From NCBI GenBank assembly GCA_900554095.1, contig USGC01000024.1, forward strand, positions 1-15,356: DNA of 15,356 nt, read 5' to 3'. Below the pieces are notes generated by a model. That model was given only the letters and a program-made list of their open reading frames with translations, was not told the DNA's origin and did no database searches. Below, piece after piece: positions 1 to 6,323 of the stretch (positions within the stretch are counted from its first letter, which is position 1; every line of letters starts with the position of its first letter). The stretch comes from an uncultured bacterium (GTDB lineage: Bacteria; Cyanobacteriota; Vampirovibrionia; Gastranaerophilales; Gastranaerophilaceae). The translations under genes were made by a program, and so were the position numbers.

Positions 1-39
1 GAAGACGGAATGGAGCTTTTAAGAAAGTTAAAAACATGA
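1..39 (+). CDS. 3' end of an unidentified upstream gene (partial)
   Basis: Frame 1 is open from the window edge and reads EDGMELLRKLKT before a TGA at 37-39. This TGA overlaps the ATG of the next gene in an ATGA arrangement, a common sign of translational coupling. Only 12 residues are visible, so no function can be assigned. The alternative is that this is a chance open frame; the overlap is the only support. Confidence 0.4.
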   Translation, partial: EDGMELLRKLKT

Positions 40-1754
40 TTGGCGGAAATTCTTCAAACCCCGATGTACCAGCCGCAGGGACGGCGAGCGCTCCAGCCCC
101 GAGATCTCGGGGTCAGACAAATTCAAACATCAATACTGATATGAATGTCAGCTCTTTCTATGAGAAATTAAGTGAAGCCGGCGTTAGAGGTGAAGTTTTC
201 ATAAAAGAAGATGGCAGCAGGCTGGTGCGGGTCAAGACCTCAAACAACCCGATAAATCCTAAATATGATTACTATGAATTTGATGCAAACAAAAACTTTG
301 TCAGCATGAACGAAGGCATGACTAAAGCTGAATTTCAAAGTACTTACTCGGATTTTGCAGGAATTAACCCTAAGAAATGCGGTTCTTCTTCCGGCACGCT
401 ATCTTCAGGAGGCTTCGGCGATTTAGCAGACTCTGCAAATTCTAAAGCAAACTATAATAAACTTAAAACAGAACTTACGGCTAATCAACCTAAGTCAATC
501 CTTACAGATGATAACCTTGATGTAATTAATGATATGGCAAAAGATCCGGAAGCGGTAAAAGATGTTTTAGATAACATAACAGCAAGAATAAGAGCTGGAG
601 AAATGCCATCAAAAGAAATGATGGATGAAATTAGTAGTGAAATATCAGGAAAATATGGAATACCAGGAGCGCCACTAGCCAGCCGAACTAAACGCATCCT
701 CGAACACATGGACGACGACTGGTACCAGATTAAAGATTTCTTTAATACCCCCCAAAAAGCAAACCTATCATCAACATCCAGACTTAAAAGGCTTGATAAA
801 TTTATGGAGAATAAAAATCTTCTACCAGAAGAACAATTAAATGCAAGGGCTGAACAAGCAAAAATAAAAGCGCAAAAAGAAGCTGAATTAAAAGCAGAAC
901 AGGAGCGCCAACAAGCATTACTTAAAGAACAAGAGGAAGCCAGACTGCAAGCAGAACGAGCCGCAGAAAGGCAAAAACTCCAGGAACAACAAGAAATTTT
1001 AGACAAATATCAGGATATATATCCTGAAGTTGTTAATGCAAACAATTTCAGAGATGATGCTGACAAAGTAAAATTAATTTCACTGCTGGACAACTATGAC
1101 TTAGAAATGTCGCCAAAAGACTTTGATTCAAGACAAATATATCAAAAAATTTCCGACGCCGGAATTTCCAACGACGCAGATATGGACATCGCTTTTGATA
1201 TGATAAAGAAACGCTTCCACGCAGACACAATCGCGCACGAAGCAAGAGTAAAAGAACTTAAAACAAAATATAAACCATTCAGCGAAGACTCTATTGATAA
1301 TGCAGACAATGTTATTGCACAACTGAAAGAAAAACATCTTGCAGGTGAAAAAATAACTGAAGATGAGATCGAAAACCTGATAGAAAACCTTGATCGTTAT
1401 GATCACAGGGATTTCGACCGAATAAAAAATATGATATATGATGATCCGGAACTTACTCCCATCTTGAATAACGACATGCACCTCGATATACTAAGAGATC
1501 CAAAATTCAAAAATATAGACAAGCCGGAAATTAATAACGCAATAGATGTTTATGAAAATCTTAAAAATGATTTTAAAGATGAAGCCGATATAAGCATGGA
1601 TACCATTTTCGATTATATACATACCGCTCTAGTAAAGGATAAAGGCCATGGAGGCCGTGGATTTATCTCAGATACAGTTTTAATTGAGCTCTTATCCAAA
1701 GATGAGGTAATGCGGGAAAAATGCAAGGATTATTTGTCCTATATGACGCAATAA
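36..1754 (+). CDS. Hypothetical coiled-coil protein, 572 aa
   Basis: I do not recognise a family. No signal peptide or membrane segment is visible, so it is probably cytoplasmic. The N-terminal ~35 residues are Ala/Pro/Ser-rich and encoded by an unusually GC-rich stretch. Residues ~40-110 look globular. Residues ~155-260 are acidic and helical. Residues ~264-327 form a strong Glu/Gln/Lys/Arg/Ala coiled coil. The C-terminal ~240 residues are helical with many Asp/Glu and contain loosely similar segments such as ILTDDNLDVIN and KITEDEIENLIENL. The ATG at 36 overlaps the TGA of the preceding frame (ATGA), with a weak AAGAAAG purine tract about 8 bases upstream. The frame is technically open to the left edge but has no earlier start codon in view. 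A hairpin terminator follows. Structural or secreted-effector roles are possible but unsupported. Confidence 0.75.
   Translation: MIGGNSSNPDVPAAGTASAPAPRSRGQTNSNINTDMNVSSFYEKLSEAGVRGEVFIKEDGSRLVRVKTSNNPINPKYDYYEFDANKNFVSMNEGMTKAEFQSTYSDFAGINPKKCGSSSGTLSSGGFGDLADSANSKANYNKLKTELTANQPKSILTDDNLDVINDMAKDPEAVKDVLDNITARIRAGEMPSKEMMDEISSEISGKYGIPGAPLASRTKRILEHMDDDWYQIKDFFNTPQKANLSSTSRLKRLDKFMENKNLLPEEQLNARAEQAKIKAQKEAELKAEQERQQALLKEQEEARLQAERAAERQKLQEQQEILDKYQDIYPEVVNANNFRDDADKVKLISLLDNYDLEMSPKDFDSRQIYQKISDAGISNDADMDIAFDMIKKRFHADTIAHEARVKELKTKYKPFSEDSIDNADNVIAQLKEKHLAGEKITEDEIENLIENLDRYDHRDFDRIKNMIYDDPELTPILNNDMHLDILRDPKFKNIDKPEINNAIDVYENLKNDFKDEADISMDTIFDYIHTALVKDKGHGGRGFISDTVLIELLSKDEVMREKCKDYLSYMTQ
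97..112. repeat. Perfect 16-bp GC-rich palindrome inside a CDS
   Basis: CCCCGAGATCTCGGGG is perfectly self-complementary and sits in a GC-rich patch (about 71-115) within an otherwise AT-rich gene. The patch encodes a low-complexity Ala/Pro/Arg linker. Its CAGGGACG string (76-83) also occurs, reverse-complemented, near the end of the transposition ATPase gene (CGTCCCTG, 9127-9134). It may be a dispersed palindromic element inserted in frame. Confidence 0.5.
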
Positions 1755-1781
1755 TTTCCAAATATATGAGATATGAATTTG

Positions 1782-1821
1782 AAATTGCAGGTTGATAAAA
1801 CGGCCTGCAATTTTCTATATT
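1782..1821 (+). terminator. Rho-independent terminator
   Basis: A 10-bp perfect stem (AAATTGCAGG / CCTGCAATTT, 1782-1791 and 1804-1813) with a 12-base loop is followed by an interrupted T-rich tail. It lies about 30 bases after the stop of the 572-residue protein gene and closes that transcription unit before the branching-enzyme gene. Confidence 0.75.
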
Positions 1822-1964
1822 TTTTAGTGTTAATATTTGTAACATTATTCACGAGAATTAGTTCTTAAGGATTATATTTTTTAGCCGTTTGTGGTATATA
1901 TAAAAGTAACAAAGTTGGATTATAGTATATAATAATTCAATAATAAGAAGATATGGAGGCAAAG

Positions 1965-3689
1965 ATGTCAGTAGGACAATTCGTATTTATGTTACACAGC
2001 CATCTTCCCTATTACAGAAAAGCCGGGATGTGGCCTTTCGGGGAAGAAAACCTTTATGAATGTATGGCAGAAACTTATGTTCCTTTACTTAATGCTATTT
2101 CAGAGCTTTATGATGAAGGTATTAAAGCTAAGTTAACTGTTGGTATCACGCCGATTTTAGCTGAACAGCTTAACGATGAGCATCTTAAGCATGGCTTTAT
2201 AAAATATTTAGATTCCAGAATTGAAAAGGTTGCCAAAGATCTCGAAAGATATCCGGATCCTAAAGTTGCTCATTCTCAGCATTTAAAATATTTAGCTAAA
2301 TATTACTTTGACTGGTTCAACCATATCAAAGATTCTTTTGTTAACAAATACGGAATGGACTTAATCGCCCAATTCAAAAAATATCAGGATCTCGGGGCAA
2401 TAGAAATTACAACATCAGGTGCTACACACGGATTTTCACCGCTTTTGGCGACTGATGCAAACTTGAATGCACAATTCAAAGTAGGTTCTGATACGACAAA
2501 AAGACTTTTTGGCAAAAAAGCTTCCGGCTGCTGGCTTCCTGAATGCGCTTACCGCCAAGGTTACGAGTATGTGGGCAAAGACGGACAAAAACACTGGAGA
2601 CCGGCAATTGAAGTTACCCTCCAAAATAACGACATTGAATACTTCTTTACTGAGTCCCACGTAATTGAAGGCGGCAACTCAATCGGCAACAGACGTGTAA
2701 TCGGTGTTTACGGAAACATAGAATACATTCCGCTTCCTGAACGCGAAGCAACCGGTTATGACACATATTCAGCATACTGGCTTCCTGACGCACAGGTCGC
2801 TGTAATGGGCAGAAATGACAGGGCAGGATATCAGGTTTGGTCGGCTGCTGACGGTTACCCCGGCGATGGCTGCTTCCGTGAATTCCATAGAAAAGACTGC
2901 AATTCAGGCATGCATTACTGGAGAATAACTTCACCTAAAACAGATTTAGGCGACAAAATGCTTTATGACCCGGTTCTGGCATTAAATAAAGTTAACGAAA
3001 ATTCAGACCACTACACAACTCTTATTTATCACTTGCTTAACGATTACAAAAAAGCTCACAACGGTAAAGAAGGGTTAGTAATGGTTTCATTTGATACTGA
3101 GCTTTTCGGCCACTGGTGGTTTGAAGGCGTTGAATTCATCAAGCAGGTTGTTAAAAAATTCAACCAATATCTGCCAGAAGTCGAAAGAATGACAGCTGGT
3201 GAATATATCCATTCTCACCCACCAACGGAAGCTATCCAAATTCCTGAAAGCTCTTGGGGACAAGGCGGACACTTCTATGTATGGAATAACCACCTAACTG
3301 AATGGATGTGGCCTATTATTCACGCTTGTGAAAAAAGAATGAGCGCAATTGCAGAAAAATATCCGATTATTCCGGAAAATAAAGTCTTGCATAGAGCTTT
3401 AAACCAATTAGCGAGAGAAAATTTACTGCTTCAAAGTTCAGACTGGCCATTCCTAATCACAACTTGGCAGGCGAAAGATTACGCTACTGACAGGTTCCGT
3501 GAACATGTGGACAGATTTGAAAAAATTGCCGACATGATTGAAAGCGGTCAAATTAACGAAGGTGAATTGCAAGCAATCGAAAGTATTGATAATTGCTTCC
3601 CTGTAATTGATTACAGAGTATACACACCGATTGAAGAGGGCGTAATTCCTCAACAATCAGCAAAACTCGCACCGCTTTATACAGATTAA
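1965..3689 (+). CDS. GH57 1,4-alpha-glucan branching enzyme
   Basis: Family GH57 retaining enzyme, predicted to introduce alpha-1,6 branches into alpha-1,4-glucan (glycogen) in the cytoplasm. All five GH57 motifs are present: HSHLP near the N terminus, GATHGF, GCWLPECAY with the predicted nucleophile Glu193, SFDTELFGHWWFEG with the predicted acid/base Asp377, and WGQGGHFYVWNN. A helical C-terminal region (~430-530) matches the DUF1957-type domain of branching enzymes. The length of 574 aa fits this subgroup. I prefer the ATG at 1965: a GGAGG Shine-Dalgarno at 1955-1959 lies 5 bases before it, whereas the in-frame ATG at 1953 overlaps that site and has no site of its own. A TATAAT at 1928-1933 is a possible -10 box with no good -35. 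The gene is monocistronic, ending at a bidirectional terminator. GH57 amylase activity is the main alternative. Confidence 0.9.
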   Translation: MSVGQFVFMLHSHLPYYRKAGMWPFGEENLYECMAETYVPLLNAISELYDEGIKAKLTVGITPILAEQLNDEHLKHGFIKYLDSRIEKVAKDLERYPDPKVAHSQHLKYLAKYYFDWFNHIKDSFVNKYGMDLIAQFKKYQDLGAIEITTSGATHGFSPLLATDANLNAQFKVGSDTTKRLFGKKASGCWLPECAYRQGYEYVGKDGQKHWRPAIEVTLQNNDIEYFFTESHVIEGGNSIGNRRVIGVYGNIEYIPLPEREATGYDTYSAYWLPDAQVAVMGRNDRAGYQVWSAADGYPGDGCFREFHRKDCNSGMHYWRITSPKTDLGDKMLYDPVLALNKVNENSDHYTTLIYHLLNDYKKAHNGKEGLVMVSFDTELFGHWWFEGVEFIKQVVKKFNQYLPEVERMTAGEYIHSHPPTEAIQIPESSWGQGGHFYVWNNHLTEWMWPIIHACEKRMSAIAEKYPIIPENKVLHRALNQLARENLLLQSSDWPFLITTWQAKDYATDRFREHVDRFEKIADMIESGQINEGELQAIESIDNCFPVIDYRVYTPIEEGVIPQQSAKLAPLYTD

Positions 3690-3707
3690 ATTTTTTTAAA
3701 ATTAAAC

Positions 3708-3743
3708 AAAAAAGCCTTGAGTATAAATGTTCAAGGCTTTTTT
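3708..3743. terminator. Bidirectional rho-independent terminator
   Basis: A perfect 13-bp inverted repeat (AAAAAAGCCTTGA at 3708-3720 with TCAAGGCTTTTTT at 3731-3743) encloses a 10-base loop. It has a T run on either strand. It sits between the convergent branching-enzyme and methyltransferase genes and can serve both. Confidence 0.92.
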
Positions 3744-3749
3744 GTTACT

Positions 3750-4496
3750 CTATATCTTCCTCGCAATAATCGTATGTCCGTTAATTGTATTGCCTGAACG
3801 CGTCTTTACAGGACTAACGATATAATTTTCAATTTTGAAACCGGCTTGTTTTAACAATTCTGAAAATTCATCTTTTGTGTAATGATGTGCAAGATATTCA
3901 ACCTGTCTATTTTTTTCGTTAACAACCTCAAATGTTCCATAATCATAGCCTTTAAGTTTCCCAAATTCATACCGATTTTTATATTTTGGAATTTGCGGAG
4001 TTTGCCCGAAATCAGCGATATATAAAATACCTTTATTTTTCAGCACTCTGTTAACTTCATTAATAACAGACTTTCTATCAGTATTGTTAACAATTGTCGT
4101 CCAAAACGCCTGAGTGATAACAGCATCTTGCGAACAGTTTTCAAAAGGCAAATTTTTAGCATTAGCTGTTAAAAATTTAAATTTTCCATCGAAGTTAAAT
4201 TTTTTAATCGTTTCATATGCAAAGTTAATACCCGATTGATTTGAGTCAACGCCTGAAAGGTTTTTAAAACCTTTTCTAAATAACTCGAAAATAGTCTTGC
4301 CAAATCCCATTCCAACATCTAAAATTTTATCACCAGGATTTATATAATTAAATAAAACAGGATTAAGCTCTAAGCTTGAAGGAATTGCTGCTGCATAGAA
4401 TTTATCCCAATCCTTGGAACTTTCAAATATGCTTTTAGCAGAAGTAAATGTCTGATATTTATATTGTAAATTTGTTGAATTGATTTTTATATTCAT
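3750..4496 (-). CDS. Class I SAM-dependent methyltransferase
   Basis: A Rossmann-fold methyltransferase of the Methyltransf_11/25 type, 248 aa, cytoplasmic. The SAM-binding motif I is ILDVGMGFGKT at residues 58-68. The acidic end of strand beta-2 is GVDSN (82-86). A motif IV-like segment, DAVITQAFWT, lies at 124-133. A typical NEVNRVLKNKGILYIADFG segment follows. The N-terminal ~50 residues form a cap-like helical region. The substrate cannot be inferred; small molecules are typical for this group. The ATG is followed by a normal N terminus but has only a weak upstream AAG purine tract. The gene stands alone, convergent to the branching enzyme. Confidence 0.85.
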   Translation of the reverse strand: MNIKINSTNLQYKYQTFTSAKSIFESSKDWDKFYAAAIPSSLELNPVLFNYINPGDKILDVGMGFGKTIFELFRKGFKNLSGVDSNQSGINFAYETIKKFNFDGKFKFLTANAKNLPFENCSQDAVITQAFWTTIVNNTDRKSVINEVNRVLKNKGILYIADFGQTPQIPKYKNRYEFGKLKGYDYGTFEVVNEKNRQVEYLAHHYTKDEFSELLKQAGFKIENYIVSPVKTRSGNTINGHTIIARKI

Positions 4497-4566
4497 AATT
4501 ACTTAAAAACCAAACCAAAATTTTTTTGCGCACAAATATAATAAGAAATTATAAAAAAGTTTGTAG

Positions 4567-4586
4567 GTTGTGCATACCTGCGCAAC
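4567..4586. promoter_or_regulatory. Small inverted repeat in a divergent intergenic region
   Basis: GTTGTGC (4567-4573) and GCGCAAC (4580-4586) pair over 7 bp with one G-U and a 6-base loop. The site lies between the divergent methyltransferase and small hypothetical genes (4497-4659), where an operator would be expected. No T tract follows, so it is not a terminator. A binding role is inference. Confidence 0.3.
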
Positions 4587-4659
4587 TAACTGATGATAAA
4601 ACAATAATTAGCAATTTTTTTTTTACGGTTTTTATTATAGAACAAAAGGAGAATTAATA

Positions 4660-5076
4660 ATGATTAACAATACTACTAACAGTCCCACATTTGGTGCTTA
4701 TTTTAGTAAATCTTCATCAAGAACTCTTTCCAAGATAATGGATAACACATGTTTAGGCACATCTCGTGAGTGGGAAATATCAAGTTTAACAAATAGCTTC
4801 AAGGCAATACGACCTGATCATGAGTTGGAAATAATTTCTCTAAGGCAGGAAGATCATGGCAGCAAACCAATAGAAGGATTTTTATCTTGGTATCAAGACA
4901 TTAGAAATATATATAAAATCAAAAATCTTAATAATGGGCGATTTTTTGAGATAGAAGGTAATAATATGACGCAATTCTTGAAAAATATTATAGCCCGTGA
5001 AAAAGAAATATTTAGTAAAGAAGTTACATTTGAACAGGGCATCTTAAATGATCTTATAACCAAATCCGATGTGTAG
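4660..5076 (+). CDS. Small hypothetical protein with N-terminal PTFGA motif, 138 aa
   Basis: No family is recognised. The start is well supported: AAAGGAG lies about 9 bases before the ATG. Residues 8-13 read SPTFGA within a polar, Asn/Thr/Ser-rich N terminus. From recall, short N-terminal 'P-x-F-G/K-A' motifs are frequent in predicted proteins of gut Gastranaerophilales, whose role is not known to me. The rest is a mixed alpha/beta globular domain with an IKNLNNGRFFEIEGNN beta-rich centre and a helical C terminus. There is no signal peptide or membrane span. It forms a single-gene unit bounded by a hairpin at 5089-5117. Confidence 0.7.
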   Translation: MINNTTNSPTFGAYFSKSSSRTLSKIMDNTCLGTSREWEISSLTNSFKAIRPDHELEIISLRQEDHGSKPIEGFLSWYQDIRNIYKIKNLNNGRFFEIEGNNMTQFLKNIIAREKEIFSKEVTFEQGILNDLITKSDV

Positions 5077-5088
5077 AATAAGCAGCGA

Positions 5089-5117
5089 GTCGGTTTGGCA
5101 AGTATGGCCAAACCGAC
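5089..5117 (+). terminator. Strong hairpin, probable terminator without T tract
   Basis: GTCGGTTTGGC (5089-5099) and GCCAAACCGAC (5107-5117) form a perfect 11-bp stem with a 7-base loop, 12 bases after the stop of the 138-aa gene. Only AATTTAAAATT follows rather than a T run, so it may be a weak terminator or an mRNA 3'-stabilising structure. Confidence 0.55.
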
Positions 5118-5185
5118 AATTTAAAATTGGTTATAAGAATTAATCCTCACCGGTTTAACTTCAAATAAAAATTTTAAAGAAGTAC

Positions 5186-5213
5186 TTGATTTTTAAAATT
5201 GAGCAAATATAAT
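5186..5213 (+). promoter_or_regulatory. Sigma70-type promoter for tRNA-Asp
   Basis: TTGATT (5186-5191), a 16-base spacer and a perfect TATAAT (5208-5213) place the transcription start near 5220, about 15 bases before the mature tRNA. Confidence 0.75.
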
Positions 5214-5234
5214 AAAGACATAGGCGAAACAAAT

Positions 5235-5312
5235 GGGAGCGTAGCTCAGTTTGGTTAGAGCGCATGCCTGTCACGCATGAGGTCGCGAGTTCGAGCCTCG
5301 TCGTTCCCGCCA
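5235..5312 (+). tRNA. tRNA-Asp (GUC anticodon)
   Basis: A complete cloverleaf can be folded. The acceptor arm is GGGAGCG with CGTTCCC (one G-U). The D stem is GCTC/GAGC. The anticodon stem is CATGC/GCATG around loop CTGTCAC, giving anticodon GTC. The T arm contains GTTCGAG. Discriminator G is followed by an encoded CCA at 5310-5312. A promoter precedes it and a terminator follows. Confidence 0.97.
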
Positions 5313-5319
5313 TTAAATT

Positions 5320-5346
5320 AAGAGCCTTTTTAAGAGGCTCTTTTTT
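5320..5346 (+). terminator. Rho-independent terminator of tRNA-Asp
   Basis: AAGAGCCT (5320-5327) pairs with AGGCTCTT (5335-5342) across a 7-base loop and merges into a T run ending at 5346. Confidence 0.88.
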
Positions 5347-5360
5347 AATACCTGATTGAG

Positions 5361-5404
5361 TGTATTTAAACGTCCAGTTTGATTATAACAGACAGTTTGA
5401 TTTT
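5361..5404 (+). repeat. Left-end compound repeat, copy A
   Basis: The copy begins TGTATT and contains CAGTTTGATT at 5375-5384, then ATAACAGA, then CAGTTTGATT again at 5393-5402 (18-base period). The same architecture recurs at 5431. A TGT terminus and tandem sites of this kind are typical of transposase-binding ends in Mu/Tn7-type DDE elements. Position 5361 is the best candidate for the outermost base of the element. Confidence 0.65.
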
Positions 5405-5430
5405 ACCATTAAAACCCAATAATAGCGGTG

Positions 5431-5472
5431 TGTATTACACCTAGTTTGATTTTTAACAGACAGATTGATTTT
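5431..5472 (+). repeat. Left-end compound repeat, copy B
   Basis: TGTATTACAC leads into TAGTTTGATT (5442-5451), TTTAACAGA, and CAGATTGATT (5461-5470), mirroring copy A with a 19-base period. The two copies start 70 bases apart. The remaining intergenic sequence to 5587 is AT-rich with no clear further copy. Confidence 0.65.
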
Positions 5473-5587
5473 TTGGGGCAAGTCCGTTTTCAAAAAAGGT
5501 CGGAAAATTTTTCATCAATTTTTGAGGAAAATATTCTTTTAATTGATACGAAAGCAATACAAACGTCGGATTAGGTGTTTTGAAGTT

Positions 5588-6223
5588 TTAATCAGAAAAT
5601 TTTTCTGAAGCTTTACTAAAATGTAATATATTATCTACGTTGAATGGTATTATTGTATCGTCCTCTAATTTAAATAAATAATCCATTTTTAAATACTTGG
5701 CAATATATTCTAAACCATAAACTAAATCTATTGATGAAGCGATTACATATCTTTCATATAATTCAATATTGTTAGCCTCTCTCAATTTTAATAAAATATG
5801 TTCTTTATAAGTAAGCAATAAATATGCTAACGCTCCAGAATATGATATAGAAGCTTTATAACCGAAATTGGTATTTAAATCCTCTTTTTTTATTGTAATT
5901 CTACTATAAAAGTTTTTTATAATGTAAGCGTGTCTACCACTTTCTGTTATTGTAGAATGGTCTTTATATCTATCTTTTATATTTATTGTTACAGATCGTA
6001 ATGTTGATTGTTCAACAGGACATTTAATTATTACCGGATCGCAATCTATAACTTCATAAACTATATATAATTCTTTTAAATTCTTATAATCAATATTCTT
6101 TTTTTTATATTTAATATCTGTATATATATCTTTAGTTACAATACTATTATTAAGACAGTCATTCATAATAATATCAACTAGTTGGTTATTATTTGTTTTT
6201 TGTTCATTATATTTGTCATTCAT
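5588..6223 (-). CDS. Orphan hypothetical protein inside the element, 211 aa
   Basis: No family is recognised. It is soluble, very AT-rich in codon use, and rich in Ile, Asn, Lys and Tyr. The N-terminal ~25 residues look disordered. Residues ~48-120 are rich in beta-strand propensity (ELYIVYEVIDCDPVIIKC, SRITIKKEDL). The C-terminal half is helical (GALAYLLLTYKEHILLKL, then VYGLEYIAKYLKM). It is transcribed away from the transposase and toward the left end. A TATAAT on the minus strand at 6238-6233 lies only 9 bases before the ATG, so a transcript from it would be almost leaderless; no Shine-Dalgarno is visible. The position suits an element regulator or an accessory/defence cargo protein, but no DNA-binding motif is apparent. 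Methionine 20 is a possible alternative start. Confidence 0.65.
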   Translation of the reverse strand: MNDKYNEQKTNNNQLVDIIMNDCLNNSIVTKDIYTDIKYKKKNIDYKNLKELYIVYEVIDCDPVIIKCPVEQSTLRSVTINIKDRYKDHSTITESGRHAYIIKNFYSRITIKKEDLNTNFGYKASISYSGALAYLLLTYKEHILLKLREANNIELYERYVIASSIDLVYGLEYIAKYLKMDYLFKLEDDTIIPFNVDNILHFSKASEKFSD

Positions 6224-6270
6224 GATAGCTTGATTATACTATAAAAATAATTGATACTAAATCGACACAA

Positions 6271-6309
6271 AGCTCGGAAGTGGTGTTCAAATTCTTTGTC
6301 TTCAGAGCT
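6271..6309. promoter_or_regulatory. Inverted repeat in the transposase leader
   Basis: AGCTCGGAAG (6271-6280) and CTTCAGAGCT (6300-6309) can pair over 10 positions with one mismatch and a 19-base loop. The structure ends directly before the out-of-frame ATG at 6311 and 14 bases before the transposase ATG at 6324, which has no good Shine-Dalgarno. It could be an operator or an RNA structure limiting transposase translation; this is inference. Confidence 0.4.
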
Positions 6310-6323
6310 AATGTGTGTGTACG

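Noticed and set aside
485..1006. Long antisense open frame rich in Ser and Cys
   Set aside because: It lies wholly opposite the coiled-coil gene and its composition is that of a reverse-complemented Glu/Ala/Gln-rich sequence, with no start signal.
5375..5470. Short repeats that could suggest a CRISPR array
   Set aside because: Units are only about 10 bases, periods are 18-19 bases, there are no spacers of normal size, and no cas genes are nearby. They fit transposase-binding sites better.
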